64,000 nt of DNA from Nitrososphaeraceae archaeon (GTDB lineage Archaea; Thermoproteota; Nitrososphaeria; Nitrososphaerales; Nitrososphaeraceae), in assembly GCA_021325295.1 (NCBI GenBank), contig JAJPHM010000025.1:43428-107427 (forward strand). Reading direction: 5' to 3'. The translations under genes were made by a program, and so were the position numbers. This document shows positions 54,032 to 62,902 of the stretch, in pieces. Under the pieces are notes generated by a model. The model was not told the DNA's origin and did no database searches. It worked only from the letters and a program-made list of their open reading frames with translations. Positions within the stretch are counted from its first letter, which is position 1, and each line of letters starts with the position of its first letter.

Positions 54032-54343
54032 ATGGACTCTGGCACAAGGCAGTTTCTGCTGCAGCAGCTGATGTGGATAGGAATATCCTTTGGCATCAGC
54101 ATTGGCATATCTCTGGTAGTGCCGTTTCCATTTTCGCTGCCTATAATTATCTTTGTGTTTATTGCACTGAGCTACTATATGCGCAAAAGGCAGCTTGGAG
54201 CTGGGAGCGGCAGGGGGTTGTTCAACCCAATGCCCAGATATGGCAGCGGAAGCGTAGATTACTATTGCATTTCGTGTGGTACAAAGCATAACCAGGCAGC
54301 CTGCCCAAGATGCGGATCCAGAATGAAAAAAGCTGGATTTTAG
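54032..54343 (+). CDS. Small two-helix membrane protein with C-terminal zinc ribbon
   Basis: 103 residues from an ATG. MDSGTRQFLLQQLMWIGISF then the hydrophobic pair of helices, a Gly-rich linker, and YYCISCGTKHNQAACPRCG. It is the paralog of the 17430 protein: nearly the same first helix (QLMWIGxSFxISIxISLVV) and an identical last 22 residues. ATATATA lies 15-21 bases before the start. Function unknown; the exact conservation of the ribbon implies a specific partner. Confidence 0.75.
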   Translation: MDSGTRQFLLQQLMWIGISFGISIGISLVVPFPFSLPIIIFVFIALSYYMRKRQLGAGSGRGLFNPMPRYGSGSVDYYCISCGTKHNQAACPRCGSRMKKAGF

Positions 54344-54514
54344 CATAGTTAGCATCAATCAGCCAATCAGTTAGCTAGCTGGGCCATCGAAGCAGCTTAT
54401 TTCTGGGTCGCTTCAGGTTGCACAAGCAAACTATGCTGTCTGACTCGCTATTTGATAATACATCAAGTTACCAACCCGTCAGGATCCGCATGCAGGCAGG
54501 TTTGACCATGCAGC

Positions 54515-55747
54515 CTAGACATCCTGGCTGTCCTTTTCAAGTCGATTAAGGTCAACAAGGGGCACATATTTTGCGTTCTGTGCAGCTGCATTTGCTCCTG
54601 AAGAATGCCAGGCTTTCGGATATGTGCCCGGCTCCATTATAAGTCTCTTCATTACAAAGGCAACGCCCTTGACGTTTTCTGCTATCTCACTTTCAGTCAT
54701 GGCAGCTTCGCCTAGTCCGACAATTTCGCCTTTCAAGGTATACACCCCGACCAGCTCGCCTTTCTTCAGCCCCTTTGGAACCGCGGTAACTCCAGGTACT
54801 GCTAGCGGCGCGCCATGGCACAGGGCATCGACTGCAGTATCCCTAACAGTCATTCCACGGATTCCCTGCAGGCAATCTTCGATGGGCCTGACAAGCCTTC
54901 TCAGCTTCTCGTCTTTTCCCTGCTGCCTGTAGAGCCTAAAACCATCGGCCAAGTCATGCAGCCGTGCAAACCCGCAGGCTTCTGTGAGGTTGCTGACTCT
55001 TGTCCGGCGCAGCTCCACCATTGTTGCTCCTACGCCCAAGACCTCTCCAATGTCATAGATCATCTTTCTGATGTATGTCCCAGCCTGACAGAGCACGCGC
55101 ATAAGCACAAGTCTGTCGTACTGCTCAAGGCATTCAAACTCATAGATGGATCGAATACGAGTTACCCTCTTTACTGAAGAGCGCTGGGGCGGGCGCTGAT
55201 AAATTTCGCCGGTGAACTCTCTGGCTATCTTTTCCATCCTATCCGAGGAAATGTGTGCATGCATTCTGGCAAGCACATAGTATTCCTTTGGTCCAAGTAG
55301 CAGGACAGAGAGCGCCTTTGTACCCTCTCCAAGCCCCAGAGGAAGCAGGCCTGTTGCGCCAGGGTCAAGCGTGCCACTGTGCCCAGCTTTATCAATTTCA
55401 AGCAGTCTTTTTACCCAAGCAACTACTTCGTGGCTTGTAGGGCCAGCAGGCTTGTCTACTAGCACCAAGCCATACTTCAAAAGTGATTCTATAGGCCTCC
55501 TGTCAGGATAATGGCCATAGTTATCGTTTGTAACATCGTCGTCTATTTTCACAAGGTCTCTGAGTTGGGGCAGACTGAAGGCAGGACTGGAATTAGAATT
55601 GGAGTTTGGATTCGAATTGAGATTGGGATTGGGACTAGAACCAGAGATCAGATTAAATCCAGAGCTATCGACAGGACCAGAATCCTGTCCGGCGCTGGCA
55701 GAGTAAGATGAGGAATGCGAGTGCGATGGTTGCGAAGAGTTAGACAA
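54515..55747 (-). CDS. cbf5: Cbf5/TruB-type pseudouridine synthase with low-complexity N-terminus
   Basis: 410 residues from a TTG after CAGGTAAGTC. The catalytic domain has VLVDKPAGPTSHEVVAWVKR, HSGTLDPGATGLLPLGLGEG (catalytic Asp) and QAGTYIRKMIYDIGEVLG; the PUA domain fills about residues 315-395. It is the archaeal dyskerin of H/ACA sRNPs. The first 70 residues are Ser/Asn/Pro-rich (SNSSQPSHSHSSSYSASAGQ; NPNLNSNPNSNSNSS), not part of the fold and encoded by near-repetitive DNA (about 55575-55640). Last gene of the ribosomal run. Confidence 0.88.
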   Translation of the reverse strand: MSNSSQPSHSHSSSYSASAGQDSGPVDSSGFNLISGSSPNPNLNSNPNSNSNSSPAFSLPQLRDLVKIDDDVTNDNYGHYPDRRPIESLLKYGLVLVDKPAGPTSHEVVAWVKRLLEIDKAGHSGTLDPGATGLLPLGLGEGTKALSVLLLGPKEYYVLARMHAHISSDRMEKIAREFTGEIYQRPPQRSSVKRVTRIRSIYEFECLEQYDRLVLMRVLCQAGTYIRKMIYDIGEVLGVGATMVELRRTRVSNLTEACGFARLHDLADGFRLYRQQGKDEKLRRLVRPIEDCLQGIRGMTVRDTAVDALCHGAPLAVPGVTAVPKGLKKGELVGVYTLKGEIVGLGEAAMTESEIAENVKGVAFVMKRLIMEPGTYPKAWHSSGANAAAQNAKYVPLVDLNRLEKDSQDV

Positions 55748-55770
55748 AGACTTACCTGCTGCCTGAAGTG

Positions 55771-56385
55771 CTATAGCACTATATGCCTTACTATGTTTTT
55801 GGATATTTCTATCAGCGAGTCCAGACTCAGCTGGTCGGTATTGATGATATAGTCAAATACTCCAAGGTCTTCGCCAAACCTAAAGCCATAGAGGTTATAA
55901 TAGATCTTTTTGTTTTCTTCGTCCCTCAGTTTTACAATTTCCTGTGCTTTAGAATATGTTACTCCGTCCCGGCTTGCCATTCTTTTTGCCCTGCTGTCCT
56001 GCGACCCTTTTAGCCAGAACTTGATCGGCCCCTGCACAAGCCATGGAAGCGTGTAACTGGTAATGACAACATTGCCTTCCTTTATTATCTGGATTAGTTT
56101 TTCATCGACCTGCTTGTCAAAGGAAGGATCTGACCTTCTGTCCTGCATGAATTTTTTTGCTTCTTCGTCGTCCCACCAGTCATTTCCGGAAGCAGAATAG
56201 CCTTTCTCCCTTGCAAGCATCTTCAGGATATCTCCGCCGTTGTACATCGACAGGCCAAACTCCTTGGCAAGTTCCGCTGCAAGCGTAGTCTTGCCCACGG
56301 CAGGCCAGCCAGAGATGACTATGCCAAGCCTGCCTTTAGTGTTGGCGTTATTGTTGTGGTTGTGATTGTTGTTGTGGTGCTTCAA
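55771..56385 (-). CDS. cmk: Cytidylate kinase, archaeal type
   Basis: 204 residues from a TTG. Walker A GWPAVGKTTLAAELAKEFG, then the CMP-binding YNGGDILKML and the lid KGSQDSRAKRMASRDG. It phosphorylates CMP and dCMP. The first 17 residues are mostly His and Asn (KHHNNNHNHNNNANTKG), due to AAC/CAC repeats, and are not part of the kinase. It is placed between EMC3-like and cbf5, the usual archaeal order. Confidence 0.9.
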   Translation of the reverse strand: MKHHNNNHNHNNNANTKGRLGIVISGWPAVGKTTLAAELAKEFGLSMYNGGDILKMLAREKGYSASGNDWWDDEEAKKFMQDRRSDPSFDKQVDEKLIQIIKEGNVVITSYTLPWLVQGPIKFWLKGSQDSRAKRMASRDGVTYSKAQEIVKLRDEENKKIYYNLYGFRFGEDLGVFDYIINTDQLSLDSLIEISKNIVRHIVL

Positions 56386-56432
56386 TTCAATTCTACTACT
56401 ACTAACTAACTGTTGTTACTATCCTGTTCTTG

Positions 56433-57044
56433 TCAGGTCATGCTAGGGAGGGCAGTCTTGGTAACTTTGGCAATTATCCCGCTGAATGAGAACGAGGTTA
56501 TGAGGAACCAGCCCCAGAGATACACTTCGTCTGGCGCGGTGCACGAGCCTTTGTGGTTGCCGTTAGCGTCAAGTTGCATATCAGTCTTGACATTGTCACT
56601 GCTGCACATTATCCACGGGATATAGATAGGAGAAAGAGAAACAGTCCCTCCAAATACCAGCGGAAACACAAGTATCCAGATAAGAAACGACGGAATCATG
56701 TAGATAAACATCGGGCGCATCTGCTGCTGCTGCATCTCTATCGCCATCTTGTTAACATAGGCCTGTCTTTTTTTAAGCTCCTCTATCCTAGGCTTGTCCT
56801 GCTTTCTTATTGCATCTGTATACTGTTTGCGCCACTCTGATGTCTCTTTCATAATCCTGCTCATCTTCTCGATATCCGTAGTCTTTTTCCTCAACATGGC
56901 AAATGCAAAATTCATCCCTATTGAAATCAGCGATGCCACCACAGTTGCAGTGATCATGTTCTTAAAGACAGGGTGCTGGGTATAGTGGGGAGCAAGACCG
57001 GGAAGCTGCATTATAATTGCAGAGATTGGGTCAATAATTACCAT
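56433..57044 (-). CDS. EMC3/Oxa1-like membrane insertase (DUF106)
   Basis: 203 residues from an ATG. Helix 1 (about 28-50), a cytoplasmic coiled coil (KKTTDIEKMSRIMKETSEWR; KKRQAYVNKMAIEMQQQQM), helix 2 (RPMFIYMIPSFLIWILVFP) and helix 3 near the C-terminus (GWFLITSFSFSGIIAKV). This is the archaeal YidC-like/EMC3 family that inserts membrane proteins. Its place after secY and adk is the common archaeal order. Confidence 0.85.
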   Translation of the reverse strand: MVIIDPISAIIMQLPGLAPHYTQHPVFKNMITATVVASLISIGMNFAFAMLRKKTTDIEKMSRIMKETSEWRKQYTDAIRKQDKPRIEELKKRQAYVNKMAIEMQQQQMRPMFIYMIPSFLIWILVFPLVFGGTVSLSPIYIPWIMCSSDNVKTDMQLDANGNHKGSCTAPDEVYLWGWFLITSFSFSGIIAKVTKTALPSMT

Positions 57045-57327
57045 TTCTTGATACCTGTTCTCCTCTTCTCTCCTCTCTTGCTTGCCTGCTTTCTTCTCTT
57101 CGCTCTACTCTACTCTGATCCCTTCTTTCTCTGCTCTCAATTCTCTTTTCCGCCTGCGCGCCTGCCTGCACATTCCCCAAGGCCCAAGCCAGTCTACTGA
57201 CCTTACCCGACAATTCTAAAGATAGTGCTGCAGGGATTGTTATATTATTTTTGTAGTCGTCCTTGTTTGTCATTTGCTGGTTTCTAGCCTCTTTTGTTTT
57301 GTACCTCTTCTTCTTTCTTCCGCCATT
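57045..57327. other. Gap with a pyrimidine tract between adk and the EMC3-like gene
   Basis: The plus strand from about 57055 to 57150 is nearly all C and T, that is, purine-rich in the minus-strand transcript just before the EMC3-like start. A minus-strand 80-codon frame (57031-57273) crosses it, but its Arg/Glu-rich half is only the translated tract, so I do not call it. The gap breaks an otherwise tight operon and may hold an internal promoter. Confidence 0.45.
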
Positions 57328-57936
57328 TTATTCATTTTTCTTTCTCTCGCCATCATCGCCACCTGTTAGCGCCTTGGCAATGTTCGATGCCGCCTCGTCA
57401 ATCTTGCCTTCGCGGTTCATTACAATTACAAAAGGCGATCCTGTCAGGATGGAGCATGAGGCAACCATTACCTTTGAAATTTCAAGCTCGTGCTGGATCT
57501 CCTCTGGTGAGGCCACATCGCGCTGGCGGGTGCTGTCGGTTCTTCTTCTGTTTATTATCTCTCCCGGGTCGGCAGCTATCATTACAAAATTTGTGGGGCG
57601 CATTATCTCAAGCAGCCTTACAGGAAGCCCAGGATAGTACCCTTCGCGGGTGTTTATGAAAAGGTGGGTGTCAATCAGCACCACAGGATCTTTCATCTCT
57701 GCTATCCGCCTTGCAGCCGTGTCTTGAAGTCTGCGCTGGTCTTCAACTGACATTTTGCGCATCTCGTCTCTGTCCTTGAGACCTTGCTTTTTGGCCTCTT
57801 CGAACATGACTGTTCCAAAGACCACGACAGAGGTCTTGTACCCTCTGTTGCTCAATATTTCAGCTGCGCGGGTGATGACGGTGGTCTTGCCGACCCCCGG
57901 TATCCCCACTATAATGGCACGTTTATTTTCGCCCAA
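57328..57936 (-). CDS. adkA: Adenylate kinase, archaeal type
   Basis: 202 residues from a TTG that overlaps the end of secY by 14 bases. IVGIPGVGKTTVITRAAEIL (P-loop), then GTVMFEEAKKQGLKDRDEMR, VVLIDTHLFINTREGYYPGL and GEIINRRRTDSTRQRDVAS. The trimeric archaeal AdkA family makes two ADP from ATP and AMP. Start choice: TTG at 57936 is the first codon giving the full P-loop strand. Confidence 0.92.
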   Translation of the reverse strand: MGENKRAIIVGIPGVGKTTVITRAAEILSNRGYKTSVVVFGTVMFEEAKKQGLKDRDEMRKMSVEDQRRLQDTAARRIAEMKDPVVLIDTHLFINTREGYYPGLPVRLLEIMRPTNFVMIAADPGEIINRRRTDSTRQRDVASPEEIQHELEISKVMVASCSILTGSPFVIVMNREGKIDEAASNIAKALTGGDDGERKKNE

Positions 57937-59365
57937 GTAGAGCCGCCAGTTGAGGCATGTGGGTGTCGACCTGTTCCCTTACCAAGAGCGTATAATAATT
58001 GACAAGTATGCTGACCATAAGCAAAATTCCAGTTCCCGACCCAAAGGCGTTCAGGACGTTTGATACAGATGCCAGTAGCCCAATGATTACAGAGCCGATT
58101 ATGGTAACCGACGGGATGTACCTGCCAAGGAGCGCCTCGACCGAGCCTTCCGACCTTCTAAATCCTGGGACCTGGACATCGGCATCAAGCAGGTTCTTTG
58201 CCGCCGATTTTGCAGACAGGCCTCCAAGCTCCACCCAGAGCCTGCCAAATAGAGTTACCACAGTAGTCAGGAATATGATGTAGACCACAGTCCTCAGCGG
58301 ATCGTGCGATGCGCTTTCAAAGCTGGCAGGTGATGTGATATAGTATAGCACCCCGCCTGTTGGTGTCTGGGGTTTTGAAGGGTCAAACTGCGCAAGATAG
58401 TTGAAAATGGGGTTCTGGTTGTTGACATCGTACTGGGCCCACATCATATGGCCCATAAATACTGCGTTGGCGAGTAGAGCTGACGCTAGGATAACAGGGA
58501 TATTTGAGGTATAGAGCAGTTTTATCGGGTAGACTGCCGTGAATCCCCTGTACTTTGTAGATACAATAGGTATATCGACGTGCACACCCTCCAGGTAGAC
58601 AAGGATCAGTATAATTCCAGCCGTCACCATGAGCCCGAGTATGCTTGGCAGCTGGCCAGATCTAAAGAACGAGTCTCCAAAGTGACCGTTTGCAGCAGTA
58701 TCTATCATGTACGGTACAATCCCTACCGGCCCATCCGAGCCAGGTACAGGGCTCAGTACGCTCCACATTATAGACTGCGCTACACCGGTCATGATAAAGA
58801 GGCTAATCCCGGAGCCAAGTCCCCATCCTTTCTGCACCATCTCATCAAGCAGCATTACGATAACACTTGACGACACAAGCTGCGTTATCAGAATAGGTGT
58901 TACCCACGCATGTTTGCCATCTGCGTTGACAAGTGGCCCGTAGACACTGGCTCCATACAGCGAGCCTTCGGCAATAATTACTATAATTGTGACTATCTTT
59001 GTGGCCGATGTGAATAGCGACCTGTCATCTGGATTTTTGAAGTTGAGCCTGATCAGATCCGAGCCTTTCAAAAGCTGCATGAGCAGTCCTGCCGTAACTA
59101 TCGGACCTATGCCAAGTTCCATCAACGTGCCCTGCTGGGCTGCAAAAATAACTCTGGCAAAAGCCAGAAAGTCAAACTTGGGCTCGCTTGTTACTCCGTA
59201 GAGCGGTATCTGGCCCATGATAAGGTATGCCAGAAGTGCGATCCCGCACCACACAAATTTTTCAGCAAGAGATATCTTTTTCTTTGGCTTTGGAACCTGG
59301 GGGATGTACGCAGACGCGGACTTTATGACGCGCCTGAAGACGCTTTCATTTTCCACCATGGTCAT
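57923..59365 (-). CDS. secY: Preprotein translocase subunit SecY
   Basis: 480 residues from ATG 59365, which overlaps the L15 end by about 20 bases; the frame extends ten codons further, but those lie in L15. Ten helices; AKSAAKNLLDADVQVPGFRR lies in the cytoplasmic loop before helix 9, and the plug region (QIPLYGVTSEPKFDFLAFAR) follows helix 1. SecY forms the protein-conducting channel with SecE and SecG/Sec61beta. Position and coupling match the archaeal spc operon. Confidence 0.93.
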   Translation of the reverse strand: MTMVENESVFRRVIKSASAYIPQVPKPKKKISLAEKFVWCGIALLAYLIMGQIPLYGVTSEPKFDFLAFARVIFAAQQGTLMELGIGPIVTAGLLMQLLKGSDLIRLNFKNPDDRSLFTSATKIVTIIVIIAEGSLYGASVYGPLVNADGKHAWVTPILITQLVSSSVIVMLLDEMVQKGWGLGSGISLFIMTGVAQSIMWSVLSPVPGSDGPVGIVPYMIDTAANGHFGDSFFRSGQLPSILGLMVTAGIILILVYLEGVHVDIPIVSTKYRGFTAVYPIKLLYTSNIPVILASALLANAVFMGHMMWAQYDVNNQNPIFNYLAQFDPSKPQTPTGGVLYYITSPASFESASHDPLRTVVYIIFLTTVVTLFGRLWVELGGLSAKSAAKNLLDADVQVPGFRRSEGSVEALLGRYIPSVTIIGSVIIGLLASVSNVLNAFGSGTGILLMVSILVNYYTLLVREQVDTHMPQLAALLGRK

Positions 59366-59783
59366 TTGAAATAATCTCGCCACCAGCAGCTTCAATTTTT
59401 GCTCTGGCGTTCTCTGACGCCTTTGCTATCTTGACAGTAAATGCAGACTGGACACTGCCGCCTCCAAGCAGCTTGTCATAACCCAGCGCATCCAGATCCA
59501 AAACTACTTTGCCTGACTGATCCGCCTTGGCATGTTTGGCGACCGCTGAATCCAAGTCGCGGACGTTTATCCACCTGTGTACAAGGTTCCGGTTAAAAGA
59601 GTTGAACGGATCGTGTCCAAAGTGGTCAGGCTCTTCAATTACTGTCCTTATCCAGAAATGTTTATGTTTGCCAGCCCCGCCAATACCGCCTCTTGAGCCG
59701 GCCTGCCTGTGCTGCCCGATCTGGCCCCAGCCACAGTACCTGCTTCCACGCTGCCTTCTGCTTTTTCTAAATCTGGTAGCCAT
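59346..59783 (-). CDS. rpl15: Ribosomal protein L15 (uL15)
   Basis: 145 residues from an ATG. The Gly/Arg-rich start RFRKSRRQRGSRYCGWGQIG and GIGGAGKHKHFW is the RNA-binding tail, and VVLDLDALGYDKLLGGGSVQ plus FTVKIAKASENARAKIEAAG is the L15 globular part. Archaeal length. Its 3' end overlaps secY. Confidence 0.92.
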   Translation of the reverse strand: MATRFRKSRRQRGSRYCGWGQIGQHRQAGSRGGIGGAGKHKHFWIRTVIEEPDHFGHDPFNSFNRNLVHRWINVRDLDSAVAKHAKADQSGKVVLDLDALGYDKLLGGGSVQSAFTVKIAKASENARAKIEAAGGEIISNDHGGK

Positions 59784-59916
59784 AATAATTTATCATACCC
59801 GTCTTATTCATTCCATCCATTCATCCATCTATCTTGTTGTTGTCAGGTCCACCGAGTCTGAGTTACTCTGGAACGCAATTGGATTCATCAGAACACCTTA
59901 ATTAAGTCTTGCTCCT

Positions 59917-60375
59917 TTAGAGCATCCTTTTTACAATTTCAATGAGCTCGCCGTCTTCACCAAGTATTCCTTTCTGCAGATACTGGGTCTTTGTCTTTCT
60001 TTTGAATCCACCTTTTGGCGGGCTCAGCGCAAACCAAGGTTTTATCCCTTCCAGTTTTGAAATTGCAACCTTATCCTGGGCTATGGCAGATGCCAGCTCG
60101 TCTATGCTCTTGTATCCGCCTGGGATCTCTGAGCCTTCGATCGGCTTGAATCCAGCCCGGCGGCCCCTTTTTTGCAAAAGCTCCTTGACTATAGTGGCGT
60201 CTGCCTTTGTCCAGGCTACAATTTCCTTGACCCTTCTTAACATGCCAAGATACTCCGAGCTTTCCGGTACAATTGTTGCGCGGAACTTTTTGCTCAGGTT
60301 CAGCCCATCAAGCGTTGTATTCGCCCAGTGGGGAATGTTAACAGTTCCTCTTATTCTTACCACAAGATATGCCAT
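59917..60375 (-). CDS. rpl30: Ribosomal protein L30 (uL30)
   Basis: 152 residues from an ATG. AYLVVRIRGTVNIPHWANTT opens the L30 fold, then IVPESSEYLGMLRRVKEIVA and PPKGGFKRKTKTQYLQKG, the archaeal/eukaryotic long form (L7 type). It follows S5 with about 60 bases between and precedes L15 by about 130. Confidence 0.92.
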   Translation of the reverse strand: MAYLVVRIRGTVNIPHWANTTLDGLNLSKKFRATIVPESSEYLGMLRRVKEIVAWTKADATIVKELLQKRGRRAGFKPIEGSEIPGGYKSIDELASAIAQDKVAISKLEGIKPWFALSPPKGGFKRKTKTQYLQKGILGEDGELIEIVKRML

Positions 60376-60433
60376 TTTGTTTGTTCAGCCTGCCTCTCTT
60401 CTATTCTCTTCTATACTACTCTTCTCTCTGCCT

Positions 60434-61045
60434 TCAACCCACGCTATAAGTGCTTCTCAGCGCGTTAAAGATTGCCTTTGTAGTTGATGACATTGTATTC
60501 GTAGAGCCAAACGATTTGGTCCAAGCATCCTTGAGGCCGGCAAGTTTGAGCAGGCCCTTGATATTTTCGCCTGCGACCAGACCAAGACCTCTTGGCCCGG
60601 GGATAATTTCAAGTGTTACGCTGCCGCCTTTGCCGCGCACTTTGAATGGAACCGAGTGAAGCTGGTTGCATTTGCACTCCCAGCTCCCACATCCAAGTTT
60701 TACTGGAATAACATTAAGGTAAGCTGCATTTGTGGCCTTGTCAATTGCAGTGCGCATCTGAGATGCCTTGCCCTTGCCAATTCCAAACCAACCTGCCTCA
60801 TTTCCCACGGCAACCAAGGCATTGAATCGTGTCATTTCGCCAGCGTCTGTCTGCTTTTGTACAATTCCCACATGGACGACCTGATTTTTAATGTCTGGAA
60901 GAAGGTGCCTGACTATTTCCGGCTCCTGTATTCTCATGCCGTTTTCATAAACTTGGTCCATCGAGTTTATCTTGCCGCTCAGAACCATCGCTCCAAGCGT
61001 AGTCCGTGGCTTCCACTCTACGTTTTGCTGCTGGCTGCGCATCAT
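60434..61045 (-). CDS. rps5: Ribosomal protein S5 (uS5)
   Basis: 203 residues; start ATG overlaps the L18 stop in an ATGA junction. The double-strand RNA-binding domain (VVHVGIVQKQTDAGEMTRFN, then ALVAVGNEAGWFGIGKGKAS) and the C-terminal VTLEIIPGPRGLGLVAGENI are present. Archaeal length. Involved in decoding accuracy in the small subunit. Confidence 0.93.
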   Translation of the reverse strand: MMRSQQQNVEWKPRTTLGAMVLSGKINSMDQVYENGMRIQEPEIVRHLLPDIKNQVVHVGIVQKQTDAGEMTRFNALVAVGNEAGWFGIGKGKASQMRTAIDKATNAAYLNVIPVKLGCGSWECKCNQLHSVPFKVRGKGGSVTLEIIPGPRGLGLVAGENIKGLLKLAGLKDAWTKSFGSTNTMSSTTKAIFNALRSTYSVG

Positions 61046-61827
61046 TGTGACTTATCTTTCTCCTTTTTGTCTGTCTTTTTACTTTTATCCTGCGCAGACG
61101 AATCTTTTTGGCCGCCCTTAGCCTTTGACTTTTCCTTTTGCTGCTCCTGCTTGCCTGCTGGCTTTTTTGCCTTGCCTTTTTCTTCTTTTACCTTCTGCTC
61201 CGAATCTGCGGCAGTTTCCTTTTCTCCTGTGGGCTCTTTGACCTCTTTTCTTGGGCCTGCTATTTTTTCTCTTACTTCCTCTACATGCTCAGGATAGCTC
61301 TCTGGCTTGAGGCCATTTTTCAAAAGTAGTGAAAAAGTAGAATTGTACCTGTCTGAATCAGAGCTGAGGCTCTCTGCATATTTTGCGATATGCTCGCCGC
61401 TTGTGCGGTCATCTGGCGGGAGTGATTCGTCAGAAACCGGTACGTTGACCCCAGCTTCAGTTATCCCCTTCAGGCATGCCGCCACTCTTGAGGTAAAGCG
61501 ATCATTGCCGATATAGAGCACTGCTTTGCTGACGCCTTTATCCAGAGCCTTTTTGCCCAAAAGCAAGCCTGTAAGATAACATGCAGGAAGGTTGTTTAGA
61601 GAGCCTTTCCAACCGTGCTTCAAAAGTTCTCTGCTATGACAGGATGTAATGACCATGTCTCCAGTCGGCGTTGCTTTCAGTATCTGTGTAGCAACATTTT
61701 GGTCGCTTACTTTGACCGATATAAATGAATGTCTGCCTATCAGTACTGCAGCTCTTTTATGATAATTGGTCTTGTCCTGCCTGATTCGCTTCAGTGTTCG
61801 GACATAAGATGAAGAAGATGAAGTCAA
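61042..61827 (-). CDS. rpl18: Ribosomal protein L18 (uL18) with charged C-terminal extension
   Basis: 261 residues from a TTG. The core (about 1-185) has RIRQDKTNYHKRAAVLIGRH, ISVKVSDQNVATQILKATPT and GKKALDKGVSKAVLYIGNDR. The last 75 residues are Lys/Glu/Gln-rich (KVKEEKGKAKKPAGKQEQQK), beyond the usual archaeal length of about 190. It binds 5S rRNA. It is the first gene of this run: the genes normally upstream (L19e, L32e, L6) are absent, and mdh-larB stands there. Confidence 0.9.
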   Translation of the reverse strand: MTSSSSSYVRTLKRIRQDKTNYHKRAAVLIGRHSFISVKVSDQNVATQILKATPTGDMVITSCHSRELLKHGWKGSLNNLPACYLTGLLLGKKALDKGVSKAVLYIGNDRFTSRVAACLKGITEAGVNVPVSDESLPPDDRTSGEHIAKYAESLSSDSDRYNSTFSLLLKNGLKPESYPEHVEEVREKIAGPRKEVKEPTGEKETAADSEQKVKEEKGKAKKPAGKQEQQKEKSKAKGGQKDSSAQDKSKKTDKKEKDKSQ

Positions 61828-62064
61828 ATTAGCTACTCACCATTTCGTTACTATTTTGCAAACGAATAGAAGAGCAAGAAAGGTAAAGCCCTTATAAACG
61901 TATATTGCCTAGTTGAAGCCTGCATAGCGGACTGCAGGCTATCGAGGTAAAAGCATCTTCATTGATTTGACAGCTCTTGGATGTCTGTTTAACTGTCGAT
62001 CTATCTATCAAGCCATTTCTTGCCTTATTCGATACTGCAGATACATGACCATGTTTATTTTTGC

Positions 62065-62865
62065 TCAGGCCAGCTTCACTGAAGTTTTCAGTGCCAGTTT
62101 ATTGGCTATTGACGCGGCAAATGCACCTGCTCCAATTCCATTATCAATGTTGACCACAGCAAGCCCCAGTGTGCAGCTCTGCAACATTGATGCCAGAGCG
62201 GCTATACCATCTGATCCAAAGCCATAACCAACTGAAGTCGGAACGCCAATCACAGGCACGTCAACAAGTGCCGCAACTGCGGATGCCAGAGCTCCTTCCA
62301 TCCCAGCCACAACGACGATGGCGCCGACATCTTGCTGCAGCATTTCTTTCAGCCGGGGAAACAATCTGTGGATTCCCGCTATTCCTACATCATATGTTGT
62401 AACCGATTCGCAACCCATCGACCTTGCCACCAGCCTTGCTTCCTCAGCCACGCCAATATCGGATGTGCCTGCAGCAACTATTCCAATCTTTGCTCCTGTA
62501 GTTTTGGGTGGCGTGGTCCTGTCAAAAGCTAGTATGGTTGTGCTATTTTTCCCAGACTCGATGCAGATATTGCTTTTCCTGCCTCCAATCCCCTTCAGAA
62601 CCTTCTCATAATCCTGCTCTTTGATTCTGCTGACAACAACTTGGCCTCTTGCCCGGATAGCAGAAAGGGCAATCGCAATTGTGTCTCTGTACTTTTTACC
62701 CTCGGCGTAGACCACCTCAGGCAGGCCCCTTCTCAGGTCTCTACCTACATCCAGCTGTGCCATTTCTCCTACATGTTCTATCGAATGGATAGCCAGCTCC
62801 TTTCGTACTCTGTCTATTCCCATGTTGCCTTTGGCAAATTCTTCAAGAATTGCCTGAAGATCCAC
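62065..62865 (-). CDS. larB: LarB-like pyridinium carboxylase/AIR-carboxylase family
   Basis: 266 residues from a GTG. The N-terminal half is helical; the C-terminal half carries the PurE-like core: KIGIVAAGTSDIGVAEEARL, AIVVVAGMEGALASAVAALV and VPVIGVPTSVGYGFGSDGIA. In lactobacilli LarB carboxylates and adenylylates nicotinate as the first step of nickel-pincer cofactor synthesis. LarC and LarE are not in the window. It follows mdh by 37 bases. Confidence 0.85.
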   Translation of the reverse strand: MDLQAILEEFAKGNMGIDRVRKELAIHSIEHVGEMAQLDVGRDLRRGLPEVVYAEGKKYRDTIAIALSAIRARGQVVVSRIKEQDYEKVLKGIGGRKSNICIESGKNSTTILAFDRTTPPKTTGAKIGIVAAGTSDIGVAEEARLVARSMGCESVTTYDVGIAGIHRLFPRLKEMLQQDVGAIVVVAGMEGALASAVAALVDVPVIGVPTSVGYGFGSDGIAALASMLQSCTLGLAVVNIDNGIGAGAFAASIANKLALKTSVKLA

Positions 62866-62902
62866 GCCAAGTCCTGTATTGCCGACGGGATAAAAAGCTT
62901 GG

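Noticed and set aside
57031..57273. 80-codon minus-strand ORF between the EMC3-like gene and adk
   Set aside because: Half of it is a purine tract translated as Arg/Glu repeats and it overlaps the start of the EMC3-like gene; no family features.
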